Assembly (NCBI GenBank): GCA_035192965.1
Contig: CP136571.1
Coordinates: forward strand, 2,863,501-2,927,500
DNA from: Fuscovulum sp.
GTDB lineage: Bacteria; Pseudomonadota; Alphaproteobacteria; Rhodobacterales; Rhodobacteraceae
DNA: 64,000 nt
Direction: 5' to 3'
Positions 35,216 through 43,963 of this stretch are shown one piece after another; the stretch's first letter is position 1, and the number at the start of each line of letters is the position of its first letter. Both the position numbers and the translations under genes were made by a program. The notes below the pieces were generated by a model that had not been told where the DNA came from, made no database searches, and saw only the letters and a program-made list of their open reading frames with translations.

Positions 35216-36727
35216 ATGGTGCTCGACGCCTTCCGCGCGCGGCTCGGGTCGATCATCGGTGGCTTCGACGCCGCACAGTCCCACCGCCGCATGCGCGGGT
35301 TCCGCGCCACCCGGGCGCACGTGAACACGCTGATCGCCGCCTCGGGCGAGACGATCACCGCCCGCGCGCGGTGGCTGGTGCGCAACAACGGCTATGCCGC
35401 CAATGCGGTCGATGCCTTCGCGAACCACGTCGTCGGCGATGGGATCAAGCCCTCGTCGAAGATTACCGATGCCGCAAAGAAGGAGGAGTTGCAGAAACTC
35501 TGGCTGGCCTGGACCGACGAGGCCGATGCCGAGGGCCTGACCGACTTCTTCGGCCTCCAGCGCCGGGCGGCCCGCGAGGTGTTTCTGGCGGGCGAAGTCT
35601 TCCTGCGCATCCGCGCACGGCGGCCAGAGGACGGACTGACCGTGCCGATGCAGCTGCAGATGCTGCCCTCTGAGATGCTGCCCCAGGACAATACACGCGT
35701 TCTTCCAGGCGCGGGATCGATCCGGCAGGGGATCGAGTTCGACGGCATCGGGCGCCGCGTGGCCTACCACTTCCTGCGTCGCCATCCGGGGGACATGACC
35801 GATCCGGGGCTGGCCGGGGAAACGGTGCGCGTTCCGGCCTCGGAGGTCATTCACATCCTCGACCCCGTCGAGGCGGGCCAGTTGCGCGGCGTGTCGCGCT
35901 TCGCCGCAGCGGTGGTGAAGCTCTTTACCCTCGACCTCTACGACGACGCGGAACTGGAGCGAAAGAAGACCGCGGCGATGTTCGCCATGTTCATCACCTC
36001 CCCCGCCCCCGAAACGGCCCTCGATCCGGCGGAGGACGATCTCGAGGTGGAGCCCGGCCAAGTGGTGCGGCTGGATCCGGGCGAGGATGTCACCACGCCA
36101 GCGACGCCAGATTCCGGCAGCACCTATGAGCCGTTCCAGTACCGCACCCTCCTGCAGATCGGCGCGGCGCTGGGCGTGCCCTATGGCTATCTGACCGGCG
36201 ACACCGCCAAGGGCAACTTCTCGAACACCCGGATTGCCCTCGTCGACTTCCGGCGTCGCACCTCGGCCTTCCAGCATTCGGTGATGGTCTATCAGCTCTG
36301 CCGCGCCGTCTGGACGCGCTGGATGGACATGGCGGTGCTGGCAGGCGCCATCGATCTGCCGGGCTATGCGACGGAGCGGCGCGCCTGGCTCGCTTGCGAC
36401 TGGCTCCCCACGAAATGGGACTGGATCGATCCGGCCAAGGATGCGTCGGCCGAGATCCTCCAGATCGAGGCGGGACTGAAATCCCGCACGCAGGCTATCG
36501 CCGAGCGCGGCTATGACGCCGAACAGGTCGACCGAGAAATCGCGGCGGAACGCAAGCGCGAAGCGGACCTCGGCCTCGACTTCCGGCGGCCGGGATCGCC
36601 CGCACAGGCGGCAGAGGGTGGCGCTGCGCCCGGTGACACCGAGGGCCAGCGGCAGGATCCGCAGGAGGACGGCAATCCGGAAGAGGACGACGAGGACCGG
36701 GAACCAAGGCCCGCGGAGGACGCATGA
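35216..36727 (+). CDS. Portal protein, lambda family
   Basis: 503 residues from ATG 35216. Typical lambda-family segments: ARARWLVRNNGYAANAVDAF, VVGDGIKP, FLAGEVFLR, EVIHILDPVEAGQLRGVS and LGVPYGYLTGDTAKGNFSN. The dodecameric portal is the DNA gate at one vertex. The C-terminus is acidic (EDDEDREPRPAEDA), which may contact the scaffold. The stop overlaps the protease start (ATGA). Confidence 0.93.
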   Translation: MVLDAFRARLGSIIGGFDAAQSHRRMRGFRATRAHVNTLIAASGETITARARWLVRNNGYAANAVDAFANHVVGDGIKPSSKITDAAKKEELQKLWLAWTDEADAEGLTDFFGLQRRAAREVFLAGEVFLRIRARRPEDGLTVPMQLQMLPSEMLPQDNTRVLPGAGSIRQGIEFDGIGRRVAYHFLRRHPGDMTDPGLAGETVRVPASEVIHILDPVEAGQLRGVSRFAAAVVKLFTLDLYDDAELERKKTAAMFAMFITSPAPETALDPAEDDLEVEPGQVVRLDPGEDVTTPATPDSGSTYEPFQYRTLLQIGAALGVPYGYLTGDTAKGNFSNTRIALVDFRRRTSAFQHSVMVYQLCRAVWTRWMDMAVLAGAIDLPGYATERRAWLACDWLPTKWDWIDPAKDASAEILQIEAGLKSRTQAIAERGYDAEQVDREIAAERKREADLGLDFRRPGSPAQAAEGGAAPGDTEGQRQDPQEDGNPEEDDEDREPRPAEDA

Positions 36728-38037
36728 TGCACCACACCCAGATCGCCCAGCGCGTCTTCAACACCCCGCTGATGGTTGATCCCGCCAAGGCGCTGGCCTT
36801 CCTGACCGGCCTTGGGCCGCGGATCACCGGCGGCGAGATCAGCATCGAGGGTATGGCAGTGGATCCCGCGGATCAGGCTGCTGCCACCCTGCCCGCCCGT
36901 GCGTCACTCTTCGGCGACGACCTGACCAATCGCCAGGCGCGAAACGGTGGCCAGCCCTTCGCCATCGTGGACGGGATCGCTGTCATCGAGATTGCGGGCA
37001 CGCTGGTGCATCGCGGGGCCTGGATCGGGCAATCCTCCGGCCTGTCCTCCTATGAGGGGATCGCGGCGCAGTTGCAGGCGGCCCTTTCCGATCCCGCGGT
37101 CCGTGGCATTGCCCTCGACATCGACAGCTTCGGTGGCGAGGTGGCCGGTGCCTTCGACCTCGCCGACCGCATCCGAGCCGCGCGTCAGGTGAAACCCGTG
37201 CAGGCCTTCGTCGCCGACCACGCTCTCTCGGCCGCCTATGCGCTCGCCTCCCAGGCCGACCGGATCATTCTGCCCCGCACCGGCGCGGTCGGCAGCATCG
37301 GCGTCGTGGCCATGCATAGCGATATGAGCGGGGCGCTGGACCAGAAGGGGATAGCCGTCACGCTGATCCATGCCGGGGCCCGCAAGGTCGATGCCAACCC
37401 CTATCAGCCCCTGCCCGAGGCCATCCGCACCCGGATCGCGGGTGAACTCGAGGATTTGCGCCAGCTCTTCGCCGAAACCGTCGCCGAAGGTCGCGGCCGC
37501 CGCCTCGACACCCTGCGGGCGCTGGGCACCGAGGCTGCCGTGTTCCGCGGCGAGGCGGCGGTATTCGCCGGTCTCGCCGATGAGGTGGCCGATCCCGTCA
37601 CCGCCTTCCGTGCTTTCGCCGCCGCACCTCGCGGCACATCCACACCCAGAGGAAAGGGCCCGATGATGACCACCGCCCCCGAAGATCATGCACAGTCTCC
37701 GGTCGCGCCAGCTGCCAGCACCCCGCAGGAACCGGCCCCGCCCGCGCCAGTCGCACCGCCGCAAACCGCGGCGGCCGCGATGCCTCCCGAAGCAATCCGG
37801 GCCGAAGCGGCCGAGGTCGCGCAGGTCTGCGCGCAGGCCGCGCGCCTTGGCATCCAGATCGACGCTGCAGATGCGGTCGCCAAGGGCGTGAAGCCCGAAG
37901 CCCTGCGCGCCAAGGTCCTGGCCGATCTCGCAGCACGCAGTGACGCCGCGGGCATCATCGCCACCGCCCCCGCGGCGGGCGTCAAGGAAAGCCCCATCGT
38001 CGCGGCCGCCAAGAAATCCGCCGCCGCCTCGCGCTGA
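36724..38037 (+). CDS. S49 family head maturation protease with C-terminal scaffold
   Basis: 437 residues. Residues 75-300 are an SppA/S49 peptidase: GIALDIDSFGGEVAGAF, DHALSAAYALAS with likely nucleophile S169, TGAVGSIGVV, and a GARKVDANP segment with likely general base K221. Residues 313-437 are an Ala/Pro-rich helical part with its own start signals (ATG 37663). This is the lambda C/Nu3 arrangement, protease and nested scaffolding protein in one frame. The protease trims capsid components during maturation. Confidence 0.9.
   Translation: MMHHTQIAQRVFNTPLMVDPAKALAFLTGLGPRITGGEISIEGMAVDPADQAAATLPARASLFGDDLTNRQARNGGQPFAIVDGIAVIEIAGTLVHRGAWIGQSSGLSSYEGIAAQLQAALSDPAVRGIALDIDSFGGEVAGAFDLADRIRAARQVKPVQAFVADHALSAAYALASQADRIILPRTGAVGSIGVVAMHSDMSGALDQKGIAVTLIHAGARKVDANPYQPLPEAIRTRIAGELEDLRQLFAETVAEGRGRRLDTLRALGTEAAVFRGEAAVFAGLADEVADPVTAFRAFAAAPRGTSTPRGKGPMMTTAPEDHAQSPVAPAASTPQEPAPPAPVAPPQTAAAAMPPEAIRAEAAEVAQVCAQAARLGIQIDAADAVAKGVKPEALRAKVLADLAARSDAAGIIATAPAAGVKESPIVAAAKKSAAASR
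37663..38037 (+). CDS. Nested scaffolding protein (Nu3-like), internal in-frame start
   Basis: 124 residues in the same frame as the protease, starting at the ATG at 37663 that follows AGAGGAAAGG (37648-37657) by 5 bases. It is Ala/Pro-rich and then helical with a basic end, as expected for a scaffold that must be made in excess of the protease. Known by analogy with lambda Nu3; expression is inferred from the strong internal ribosome binding site. Confidence 0.7.
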   Translation: MMTTAPEDHAQSPVAPAASTPQEPAPPAPVAPPQTAAAAMPPEAIRAEAAEVAQVCAQAARLGIQIDAADAVAKGVKPEALRAKVLADLAARSDAAGIIATAPAAGVKESPIVAAAKKSAAASR

Positions 38038-38078
38038 TCCCGGCGCTCCCCATCCCCCAACATCCTGGAGACTGAACA

Positions 38079-38459
38079 ATGCCCGTCCTGACAAAACCGC
38101 CCAACATGGGCGATGTCCTCAAATATGAGGTCAACCCGAACTACACCCGCGAGGTGATCACTCTGGCCGCAGGGATGCCCTACCCGGTGGGTTCTGTCCT
38201 CGGCCGCATCACTGCCAGCGGTAAGTACAAGCTCGCCACCAGCGGCGGCACCGATGGCGCCCAGACCGCCACCGCTGTGCTGCTTTATGCCGTGGATGCA
38301 ACCCTGGCAGATGCGGAAGGCATTGTTGTCGCCCGTGGCCCCGCGATCGTCTCGCGTGCAGAGCTCGCCTATGACGCCACCGTCGATGACGCGGCGAAGA
38401 TCACCACCAAGATCGGCCAGCTGGCCGCAGCAGGCATCATCGCCCGCGATGGCGTCTGA
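38079..38459 (+). CDS. Head decoration protein, gpD family
   Basis: 126 residues. The VLKYEVNPNYTREVITLAAG start, YPVGSVLGRITASGKY, and ILARDGV-like ending (IIARDGV) match lambda gpD-type trimers that stabilise the expanded capsid. It lies between the protease-scaffold and major capsid genes as in lambda. The start follows GGAGACTGAACA. Confidence 0.9.
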   Translation: MPVLTKPPNMGDVLKYEVNPNYTREVITLAAGMPYPVGSVLGRITASGKYKLATSGGTDGAQTATAVLLYAVDATLADAEGIVVARGPAIVSRAELAYDATVDDAAKITTKIGQLAAAGIIARDGV

Positions 38460-38506
38460 CGCCAACTAGCCAGCCGCGCCCCTCCCCTCATCCCCCGGAG
38501 CACCCT

Positions 38507-39532
38507 ATGACCCTCGTCCGCAATCCCTTCGACGCTGGCGGCTATTCGCTGGCCGAGATGACGCAGGCCATCAACATCCTGCCCAACCTCTATACCCGCC
38601 TCGCCCAAATCGGCCTCTTCCGTTTCGAAGGGGTCAGCCAGCGCTCGGTCATCATCGAGCAATACGAAGGCGTCCTCAGCCTGCTGCCTTCCGTCCCGCT
38701 CGGCGGCCCCGCCACGGTCGGAACCCGCGAGGGTCGGTCCATGCGGTCCTTCGCCCTGCCGTGGATCCCGCATGACGATGTGGTCCTCCCTGCCGACATC
38801 CAAGGCGCCCCCGCGCTGGGCGCCGCGTTCGATGCCGCCGATCCCCTCGTCGAGGTGATGAACCGCAAGCTGCTCCTGATGCGTCGCAAGCACGCCCAGA
38901 CCCGCGAATACATGGAGATGAATGCGCTCCGCGGCATCGTGAAGGACGGCTCCGGGACAACCCTCTACAACTACTTCACCGAGTTTGGTCTCGCGCAGAT
39001 CTCGGTCGACTTCGTCCTCGGTACCGCAGGCACGAACGTGCAGGGCAAGGTGCGCGAGGTGCTGCGCGCCATCGAGGACAACCTGCTGGGCGAGGCAATG
39101 ACCAGCGTACATGCGCTGGTCAACCGCGAATTCTTCGACAAGCTGATCGCGCATCCGAAGACGGAAGAAGCCTACAAGTTCTACGCCTCGACCGGCGCCC
39201 AGCCGCTGCGCGAGGATGTGCGGCGCAACTTCCCCTTCGGCGGGATCCTGTTCGAGGAATACTCCGGCACCGTGACCCTCTCCACGAAGGCGACCGAACG
39301 GCTGGTCCCGGCGAACGAGGGCGTCGCCTTCCCCTTGGGCACCATGGACACCTTCACCACCTATGGCGGCCCGGCGAACCTTCTGGAAACCGCCAACACC
39401 ATCGGCCTGCCGCTCTACGCCCGCCAGCACCTCGACGAGAAGGGCCGCTGGATCGACGTGATGACTGAGGCCTCGATCCTACCGGTCAACAAGCGGCCGC
39501 GGCTGGCCGTGCGGATCCACAGCTCGAACTGA
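38507..39532 (+). CDS. Major capsid protein, gpE family
   Basis: 341 residues, the normal length for lambda gpE-type capsid proteins. Recognisable segments: LAEMTQAINILPNLYTRLAQ, ALPWIPHDDVVLPADIQGAP and RNFPFGGILFEEYSG. The start follows CCCCCGGAG. It forms the icosahedral shell with the HK97 fold. Confidence 0.93.
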   Translation: MTLVRNPFDAGGYSLAEMTQAINILPNLYTRLAQIGLFRFEGVSQRSVIIEQYEGVLSLLPSVPLGGPATVGTREGRSMRSFALPWIPHDDVVLPADIQGAPALGAAFDAADPLVEVMNRKLLLMRRKHAQTREYMEMNALRGIVKDGSGTTLYNYFTEFGLAQISVDFVLGTAGTNVQGKVREVLRAIEDNLLGEAMTSVHALVNREFFDKLIAHPKTEEAYKFYASTGAQPLREDVRRNFPFGGILFEEYSGTVTLSTKATERLVPANEGVAFPLGTMDTFTTYGGPANLLETANTIGLPLYARQHLDEKGRWIDVMTEASILPVNKRPRLAVRIHSSN

Positions 39533-39543
39533 CGGGCCCACCC

Positions 39544-39858
39544 ATGTCTGTCTTCGCCGCCGCCATGGACCGCATCTTCATCCAAGCCTCCATGGCGGTC
39601 CCGGCCCTCTGGATCTCGGCCACGACATCCGAGGAACGGCCGATCCGCATCATCCGCCGCGCGCCCGACCGCGTCACAGACTTCGGCGCTGGGCGCTTCG
39701 TCAGTGAGACGACGGTGGTGGATGTGCGCGTGACCGACCTCCCCGCCCCGCGCCCGGGCGACGTGATCGTCATCGGCGCCGACAGCCATGTGATCCAGGG
39801 GGAACCGCTGCGAGATCGGGAACGGCTGATCTGGACCCTCGACCTGAGGCCAGCATGA
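39544..39858 (+). CDS. Head-tail joining protein, gpFII-like
   Basis: 104 residues, 11 bases after the capsid gene. Its beta-rich sequence with SVFAAAMDRIF at the start and RPGDVIVIGADSHVIQGEP near the end fits the lambda FII-type attachment protein. The position is also right. It overlaps the next gene by four bases. Confidence 0.7.
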   Translation: MSVFAAAMDRIFIQASMAVPALWISATTSEERPIRIIRRAPDRVTDFGAGRFVSETTVVDVRVTDLPAPRPGDVIVIGADSHVIQGEPLRDRERLIWTLDLRPA

Positions 39859-40490
39859 AGCTTAAGCTCGAGATCGATCCTGACATCGTTGCAATGCTGG
39901 CCGCCGAAATCCGTGCGGGCGAGAAGGCCGTCACCACCGCCATGCGCGAGGCGGGTGCGGGCCTGAAATCCGCCTGGCGCGGCCAGATTACCGGCGCGGG
40001 GCTTGGCACCCGGCTCGGCAACTCGATCCGGCTGGCCACCTATCCCAAGGGCGGCGAAAGTCTGAACGCCGCGGCGCTGGTCTGGTCGAACGCGCCGGTG
40101 ATCGTCGGCGCGCATGATGCGGGGCCGCTGATCAGGGCAAAAGGAGGCCGCTGGTTGGCCATCCCCACCCCAGCCGCGGGGAAAAGTACGAAAGGTGGCC
40201 GTATCACTCCCGACGAATGGGAACGCCGCACGGGGTTGCTCCTGCGGTTTGTCTATCGACGCCGCGGGCCGAGCCTGCTGGTGGCGGAGGGGCGGCTGAA
40301 CAGCAAGGGCCGCGCCGTTGCATCGCGAGCGAAGACCAGACGCGGGCTGACTACCGTGCCGATCTTCCTACTGGTTCCGCAGGTCAAGCTGAGGAAGCGA
40401 CTGGATCTGGCGCGGGATTCCGTGCGGGCCATCGACGGCGTGCCAGGGCGGATCATAGCGGGGTGGGCACCAATAGGCTCGCCAAGGTGA
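39855..40490 (+). CDS. DUF6441 family tail-connector protein
   Basis: 211 residues. AEIRAGEKAVTTAMREAGAG, LKSAWRGQITGAGLGTRLGN, VPIFLLVPQVKLRKRLDL are characteristic of DUF6441 proteins in Rhodobacterales prophages. The position after the FII-like gene suggests a role like lambda gpZ or another tail-completion protein. It is convergent with the toxin-antitoxin operon. Confidence 0.8.
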   Translation: MKLKLEIDPDIVAMLAAEIRAGEKAVTTAMREAGAGLKSAWRGQITGAGLGTRLGNSIRLATYPKGGESLNAAALVWSNAPVIVGAHDAGPLIRAKGGRWLAIPTPAAGKSTKGGRITPDEWERRTGLLLRFVYRRRGPSLLVAEGRLNSKGRAVASRAKTRRGLTTVPIFLLVPQVKLRKRLDLARDSVRAIDGVPGRIIAGWAPIGSPR

Positions 40491-40515
40491 GAGGCCTGCG
40501 GCTCCAGTCTTGGCG

Positions 40516-41010
40516 CTACGCCGCATCGTCCTCATCATGTTCCACGCTTTCGGCAATGCGCAGTTCGGCAACGTCGTCGGTGAAATCGGTGAAGAAGTTC
40601 AGCTGTGGGTCGTCCCGATGAACCTTGTTCATTCTATCGACATCACAGACCGCCCTGTAGACATCGCTGGCAATCGCATCGCGCCTCTGTTTGACAGACT
40701 TCTGGCGAAGCGATGGTGAGCCACCCGTGTCCGTGTCAAAGTAGTGTTTGATGGCCTCACCGCCCTCAAACAGCGTGGCCGACTGAAATGCCCGATACGT
40801 GAAGCGTCCATCTTCGTCCCACCGCTTGGCCTGGCGCAGAGACTGGGTCACTTGCCGTCGTAGCATCTGCTTTACATCGACCGGGTTCGGTACGAGCCGA
40901 CGGTTCGACAAAGCCCAGTCGACGAATTCACCCGGATCCGCCGACTCGTAGCCCGTTTCAGCAACCCACTCTTCCCAAAGGTTCACAACCTGCTCGCTGA
41001 AGTTTGCCAT
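40516..41010 (-). CDS. Hypothetical third gene of the toxin-antitoxin operon
   Basis: 164 residues, 12 bases downstream of the HigA-ImmA gene and co-transcribed with it. The protein is helical and charged (WEEWVAETGYESADPGEFVD, MLRRQVTQSLRQAKRWDEDG). No family recognised. Its consistent direction and tight spacing suggest it belongs to the toxin-antitoxin cargo, not to the phage tail module. Confidence 0.65.
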   Translation of the reverse strand: MANFSEQVVNLWEEWVAETGYESADPGEFVDWALSNRRLVPNPVDVKQMLRRQVTQSLRQAKRWDEDGRFTYRAFQSATLFEGGEAIKHYFDTDTGGSPSLRQKSVKQRRDAIASDVYRAVCDVDRMNKVHRDDPQLNFFTDFTDDVAELRIAESVEHDEDDAA

Positions 41011-41022
41011 GTTTCGGCCTCC

Positions 41023-42168
41023 TCAAAGTTCCACGCGGGCGACTTCATCCCACCCGTCGACAGCTTCCCACTCTTTCAGGAAAGCTCGAATGCTTGTCTG
41101 ATACTTACGCAACCAGTTGTGGCGGTTCGTCTTGTGTTGGATCTGCCCAATGATGATTGCCGGATGGATCTGGGCCCGCGCTGCAAATGCGCGGACGTCC
41201 TTTTCGGAAATGTAGGGACTCTTTCTAAGAATGAAGGACTGCAACATCGCCTGATCGACGCAGAAATCAGCCGCTGCGGCATTTGCGAGCTTTTCACATT
41301 CCGGTAGATCAGGGTTTCCTGAACCCAGATTTCCATCAAAATCGTCAATTGGTGCGAAAGTATCTTCGCGGCCATCGCCGCGAAGAACGTGCTCGATCTC
41401 ATGGCGCAAAACAAAGCAAAGGTTATCGATCCGATCTAGCCGGTTGGTGAGACCGATCACCGGCTGATCATCAAGCCAAGTGCAAACGCCATCAATCTTC
41501 GATCCGGCGATCTGTTCGACGAGGACCAGCCTTACGCCACACTTCTTCAACAGGGCTGGAATTCTTGGCAGATCATCGGGATCGATGAAATGCGACCGAA
41601 GAGTTGAAAGAACACCTCGCAGGGCATCCTCGGAATACTTCGGGCAATCAATGGTTCGCGCAACACTTCGGACGCGATGAAGCCACACATACTGGCCCGG
41701 AAGAATTTCCGAATACGAGGTTTTGCGAGCGGCGTGAGCAATGACTGGCGCTTCACTGACGAACGGAACCTCATCACGGCGGTTCTTGCCAAAAAATCGC
41801 ACCATCTGCACATCAAGCAGGCTGCTCTCGGTATCTTCGATCCAGCCGCGCTTAATCATCTCGCGAACTGGAAACACCGCAGCCCAAGATGCTCGTGTCC
41901 GCACGCCGGGATCCGCTTTCTTTGCGCGACCCAAATCGTACTGTTTCTGCAGATTCATGAAGAATTCTGCAGGCATGTCGAAGGCGTCTCCCAGCATGTT
42001 CGCGGAGTCAGGCGTAACGTCCGTCTTACCCTTGATAAGACGATTCAACTGGCTGACATCCCATCCCAATACGAATGCCAAGTCAGCCTGCGACCAGCCC
42101 CTCGCTTCAAGTTCTTCGGCAATGAACTCCCCAGGATGCTCCGAAGGTAGGATTTCAAGACTGGCCAT
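41023..42168 (-). CDS. HigA-type antitoxin fused to ImmA/IrrE metallopeptidase
   Basis: 381 residues. Residues 8-75 are an XRE helix-turn-helix of the HigA type (HPGEFIAEELEARGWSQADL, then DVSQLNRLIKGKTDVTP). Residues 205-320 are an ImmA/IrrE zinc peptidase with the FVLRHEIEHVLRGD motif (HEIEH at 256-260) and a downstream EKLANAAAADF helix with the third ligand candidate. It should repress its operon and neutralise HigB, with proteolysis of itself or another regulator possible. It starts within the toxin stop (TGATG). Confidence 0.85.
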   Translation of the reverse strand: MASLEILPSEHPGEFIAEELEARGWSQADLAFVLGWDVSQLNRLIKGKTDVTPDSANMLGDAFDMPAEFFMNLQKQYDLGRAKKADPGVRTRASWAAVFPVREMIKRGWIEDTESSLLDVQMVRFFGKNRRDEVPFVSEAPVIAHAARKTSYSEILPGQYVWLHRVRSVARTIDCPKYSEDALRGVLSTLRSHFIDPDDLPRIPALLKKCGVRLVLVEQIAGSKIDGVCTWLDDQPVIGLTNRLDRIDNLCFVLRHEIEHVLRGDGREDTFAPIDDFDGNLGSGNPDLPECEKLANAAAADFCVDQAMLQSFILRKSPYISEKDVRAFAARAQIHPAIIIGQIQHKTNRHNWLRKYQTSIRAFLKEWEAVDGWDEVARVEL

Positions 42169-42470
42169 CAGTGATAGTCCTCAATGCTCAATATCGTGAT
42201 CGTCGGCGGTTTGGTCCCTTCTTCCAGGCTGAAAACCAGTCTGAATTGGTCGTTCAGACGCACAGACCGCTGACCATCTCGTCCCCCTCTAAGCTTCTCG
42301 TAGTGCAGACTCTTCCAGTTCCGCAGCGACCTCTCATCTGGTGCGGCACGAAGCACTGTGAGCTTTCGCCGCGCAGACTTGATGATTGCCACCGAAAGAC
42401 GCGTGGTCCCGGCTTGATCGGTCTCGATGAGCGCAAGTGTGGCATCAGCGAATACTACTTCCATTGCCAT
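42168..42470 (-). CDS. HigB/RelE-type toxin
   Basis: 100 residues of the RelE superfamily in its HigB form: SVAIIKSARRKLTVLRAAPD, SLHYEKLRGGRDGQRSVRLN, and DQFRLVFSLEEG, ending with ILSIEDYH. The conserved arginine and histidine positions of ribosome-dependent mRNA interferases are present. Toxin-first order is usual for higBA. The operon is lower in GC than the surrounding tail genes. Confidence 0.85.
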   Translation of the reverse strand: MAMEVVFADATLALIETDQAGTTRLSVAIIKSARRKLTVLRAAPDERSLRNWKSLHYEKLRGGRDGQRSVRLNDQFRLVFSLEEGTKPPTITILSIEDYH

Positions 42471-42503
42471 CTTCTACCGCTCCGCGCGCCGCCGCGCAAC
42501 GAC

Positions 42504-42526
42504 AAATTGACTAGGTAAGTCAATTT
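42504..42526. promoter_or_regulatory. Perfect palindrome upstream of higB, likely operator
   Basis: Arms AAATTGACT (42504-42512) and AGTCAATTT (42518-42526) flank a 5-bp centre. It lies between the divergent higB start (42470) and the tail gene start (42569), in an AT-rich gap. Binding by the HigA helix-turn-helix is the natural guess. It may also affect the late tail genes. Confidence 0.7.
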
Positions 42527-42568
42527 TAGATTTATGTCGCAAATACTGATAGTTAAGACAATTTCGTA

Positions 42569-42991
42569 ATGCCCACCACCCGCAAAACCGTTCTTACCGC
42601 GCTGCACGCGCGGTTGCAGCCGCTTGCCGCCCTCACCCTACGAGACGAGGTGCTGCCCGAGCGGATCCCCAGGACCGGGTTGATCATCCTGCGCGACGGC
42701 CAGCCGGGCGAGCCGGAAGTGACGCTGTCGCCGCTGCGCTACCACTACCAGCACCGGGCTGAGCTGGAGGTCGTCGTCCAGGCGGGCACCGGCCGGGCCA
42801 GCGCTTTCGACGACCTGATCGCCGCCATTGGCGCGGCGCTGGAGGCCGACCGGACGCTCGGCGGCCTCTGTGACTGGGTTGAACCCGAGGCCCCGGCGAC
42901 CGTCGATCTGCCCGTCGAAGGCGCGGCCACCCTGAAGGCGGCGGTGATCGCCGTCGTCTTGAACTACACCACCACCGGCCCTCTGGCCTGA
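42569..42991 (+). CDS. Putative tail terminator / minor tail protein
   Basis: 140 residues: RKTVLTALHARLQPLAALTL, YHYQHRAELEVVVQAGTGRA, DDLIAAIGAALEADRTLGGL. Proteins of this look sit just before the tail tube gene in Rhodobacterales prophages. The alpha/beta pattern fits lambda gpU-type tail terminators. Function is by position. Confidence 0.65.
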   Translation: MPTTRKTVLTALHARLQPLAALTLRDEVLPERIPRTGLIILRDGQPGEPEVTLSPLRYHYQHRAELEVVVQAGTGRASAFDDLIAAIGAALEADRTLGGLCDWVEPEAPATVDLPVEGAATLKAAVIAVVLNYTTTGPLA

Positions 42992-43016
42992 CACCTAACA
43001 TTCGAGGAGACCCCCC

Positions 43017-43961
43017 ATGGCACGTGCGCAAGGCGCGCGGGCGCAGATGGCGCTTGCGTTTGAAACGAGTTACGGCACCCCGCCCGCGGGCGGGTTCACG
43101 AAGATGCCGTTTGCCAGCACCACGCTGGGGTCGGAACAGCCGCTCCTGAACAGCGAGCTTCTGGGCTACGGCCGCGACCCGCTGGCGCCGATCAAGGACG
43201 CGGTAACTGCGGACGGCAACGTGGTCGTGCCGATCGATGCGTCGGCATTTGGCTTCTGGCTGAAGGCCGCCTTTGGGGCACCTGTGACCACCGGCGCTGC
43301 ACCGGGCTCCTTCACCCACGAGTTCCGCTCCGGCGCCTGGTCCTTGCCGTCGATGTCCATCGAGACCGGCATGCCGGAGGTGCCGCGCTATGCCATGTAT
43401 TCCGGCTGCGTCCTCGACAGCCTCAACTGGCAGATGCAGCGGTCCGGCCTGCTGACCGCGACGGCAAGCCTCGTGGCGCAGGGCGAGGCCATCGCCAGCA
43501 CCTCCGCCTCAGGCACGCTGGCCGACCTCGACCTCCAGCGCTTCGGCCACTTCAACGGAGGGGTCACGCGCAACGGCCAGCCCCTCGGCAACATCATCTC
43601 AGCCGAGATCACGTACGCCAACAATCTGGACCGGGTGGAGACCATCCGCTCGGACGGCCGGATCGACGGGGCGGACCCGTCCATCGCCGCGCTGACCGGC
43701 AAGATCGAAGTGCGCTTCGCCGATCAGGTGCTGGTGAACCAGGCCATCGCTGGCGATCCCTGCGCGCTGACCTTCGCCCACAGCCTGCCCTCGGGGGAGA
43801 GTTTCAGCTTCACGGCGCATGCCGTCTATCTGCCGCGTCCCCGGATCGAAATCCCGGGGCCGCAGGGCATCCAGGCCACCTTCGACTGGCAGGCCGCGCG
43901 CGACGCCACGCTGGGGCGGATGTGCACTGCGACGCTCGTCAACGACATCGAGGAATACTGA
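43017..43961 (+). CDS. Phage tail tube protein
   Basis: 314 residues. AQMALAFETSYGTPPAGGFT, the duplicated beta-rich body and the end IQATFDWQAARDATLGRMCT fit the phage tail tube family with the Phage_tube_2 fold. The start follows GAGGAG. It polymerises into the tail tube around the tape measure. A single strong gene here fits a siphovirus without sheath. Confidence 0.85.
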   Translation: MARAQGARAQMALAFETSYGTPPAGGFTKMPFASTTLGSEQPLLNSELLGYGRDPLAPIKDAVTADGNVVVPIDASAFGFWLKAAFGAPVTTGAAPGSFTHEFRSGAWSLPSMSIETGMPEVPRYAMYSGCVLDSLNWQMQRSGLLTATASLVAQGEAIASTSASGTLADLDLQRFGHFNGGVTRNGQPLGNIISAEITYANNLDRVETIRSDGRIDGADPSIAALTGKIEVRFADQVLVNQAIAGDPCALTFAHSLPSGESFSFTAHAVYLPRPRIEIPGPQGIQATFDWQAARDATLGRMCTATLVNDIEEY

Positions 43962-43963
43962 TC

